Shown piece by piece: positions 22,362 through 22,729 of a stretch of DNA of 22,729 nt (positions are counted from its first letter, which is position 1; each line of letters begins with the position of its first letter). Origin of the DNA: an uncultured Rikenellaceae bacterium (GTDB taxonomy: Bacteria > Bacteroidota > Bacteroidia > Bacteroidales > Rikenellaceae). The DNA lies in the NCBI GenBank assembly GCA_947054185.1, contig CAMRVW010000014.1:1-22729 (forward strand). The letters are read 5' to 3'. Below the pieces are notes generated by a model. It made no database searches, was not told the origin of the DNA, and was given only the letters and a program-made list of their open reading frames with translations. The position numbers were made by a program, and so were the translations under genes.

Positions 22362-22729
22362 ATTTGAAGTGGTCGGGCGAGCGCCCTTTTGGGCAAAGGC
22401 TCGATTTTATTGAGCCGATGATTTTTTGCCGACAGACCTTATTTTGACGCAATGCGTTATGGCGGGAACGAGAGCAACAGGTTCGGAGGCACCACTTCGG
22501 TCGGGCGCAAGACACTAAGAGGTGGTGGGTGGGTTTCGTCGGCACGTGCTTCGGGGGAGACGAAGAGCAGGCCAAGGCTGGCCTTGGCGGGGAGGTGATG
22601 CGTGAATTGATCGGTTGCAAGGAAACGTGCTTTTAGCGGGGGAGAGCGGGACGGAGACTGCGGAGGGCAAGGCGTGAAAGCGATGTGCTTCACGGCTTTG
22701 CTTAAGTTACTGACCTATATATTGCTGTG
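22362..22729. other. GC-rich, hairpin-rich right edge without a convincing gene
   Basis: About 370 bases are G-rich on the plus strand and hold only short or low-complexity frames. These include a Pro/Ser-rich minus-strand frame (22457-22693), a 19-residue plus-strand frame (22459-22518) and a frame from ATG 22690 that runs off the window (MCFTALLKLLTYILL). Several hairpins stand out: GCCC-TTTT-GGGC near 22384, GGCTC with GAGCC near 22400-22416, and GCCAAGG-CTGG-CCTTGGC at 22571-22588. A structured RNA or a spread repeat is possible. I cannot assign it. Confidence 0.35.

Noticed and set aside
22457..22693. Pro/Ser-rich minus-strand frame of 78 residues at the right edge
   Set aside because: Composition is low-complexity and there is no promoter or start context; it more likely reflects the G-rich strand.

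Overview
The window looks like chromosome of a member of the order Bacteroidales (phylum Bacteroidota). The evidence is the rplM-rpsI-rpsB-tsf gene order, a DUF3078 outer-membrane protein, lipoproteins with SAC/SGC lipoboxes, and repeated Bacteroidota-type promoters (-33 TTTG and -7 TAnnTTTG, 19-20 bases apart). The family cannot be fixed from this sequence. Most genes are moderately GC-rich; the far-left gene is clearly AT-rich and looks acquired.

Layout, left to right. (1) 1-475, minus: the 5' part of an AT-rich AAA-type ATPase that runs off the left edge. (2) 634-6725, minus: a compact nine-gene cluster of phage-structural type, transcribed from its own promoter at 6858-6828 and ended by a strong terminator at 554-587. 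In transcription order it encodes a scaffold-like coiled-coil protein, a capsid-like protein with a hydrophobic N-terminus, an intrinsic terminator inside the operon, a small head-type protein, an adaptor-like protein, two possibly related connector-like proteins, a membrane/coiled-coil protein, a baseplate/fibre-attachment-like protein and a collagen-like fibre protein. No terminase, portal, protease, tape measure, tail tube, integrase or repressor is present, yet the nine frames are open. This is the most interesting part of the window. (3) 6726-7269: an intergenic region with an orphan terminator and two copies of a 27-bp palindromic repeat.

(4) 7270-9756, minus: the DUF3078 outer-membrane barrel protein and a eukaryotic-like protein kinase fused to WG-type repeats, each with its own promoter. 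(5) 9992-11290, plus: a lipoprotein with a surface-export-like signal. (6) 11524-14284, minus: the ribosomal block rplM, rpsI, rpsB, tsf, with a long leader before rpsB. (7) 14475-15823, minus: a TatD-type hydrolase and the t6A dehydratase TcdA, coupled by a 4-base overlap. (8) 15875-16963, plus: the radical-SAM hydrogenase maturase HydE, apparently transcribed almost leaderless. (9) 16974-17414, minus: mscL. (10) 17520-18338, plus: a shortened sulfatase-like protein that has lost its catalytic residues. (11) 18501-20867, plus: a UvrD/PcrA-type helicase. (12) 21142-22317, plus: a propeller-like lipoprotein. (13) 22362-22729: a GC-rich, hairpin-rich tail without a convincing gene.

Regions 4 to 12 are ordinary chromosomal functions (translation, tRNA modification, DNA repair, osmotic safety, envelope). 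The phage-like cluster sits beside them and uses the same promoter type, which would fit long residence or domestication.
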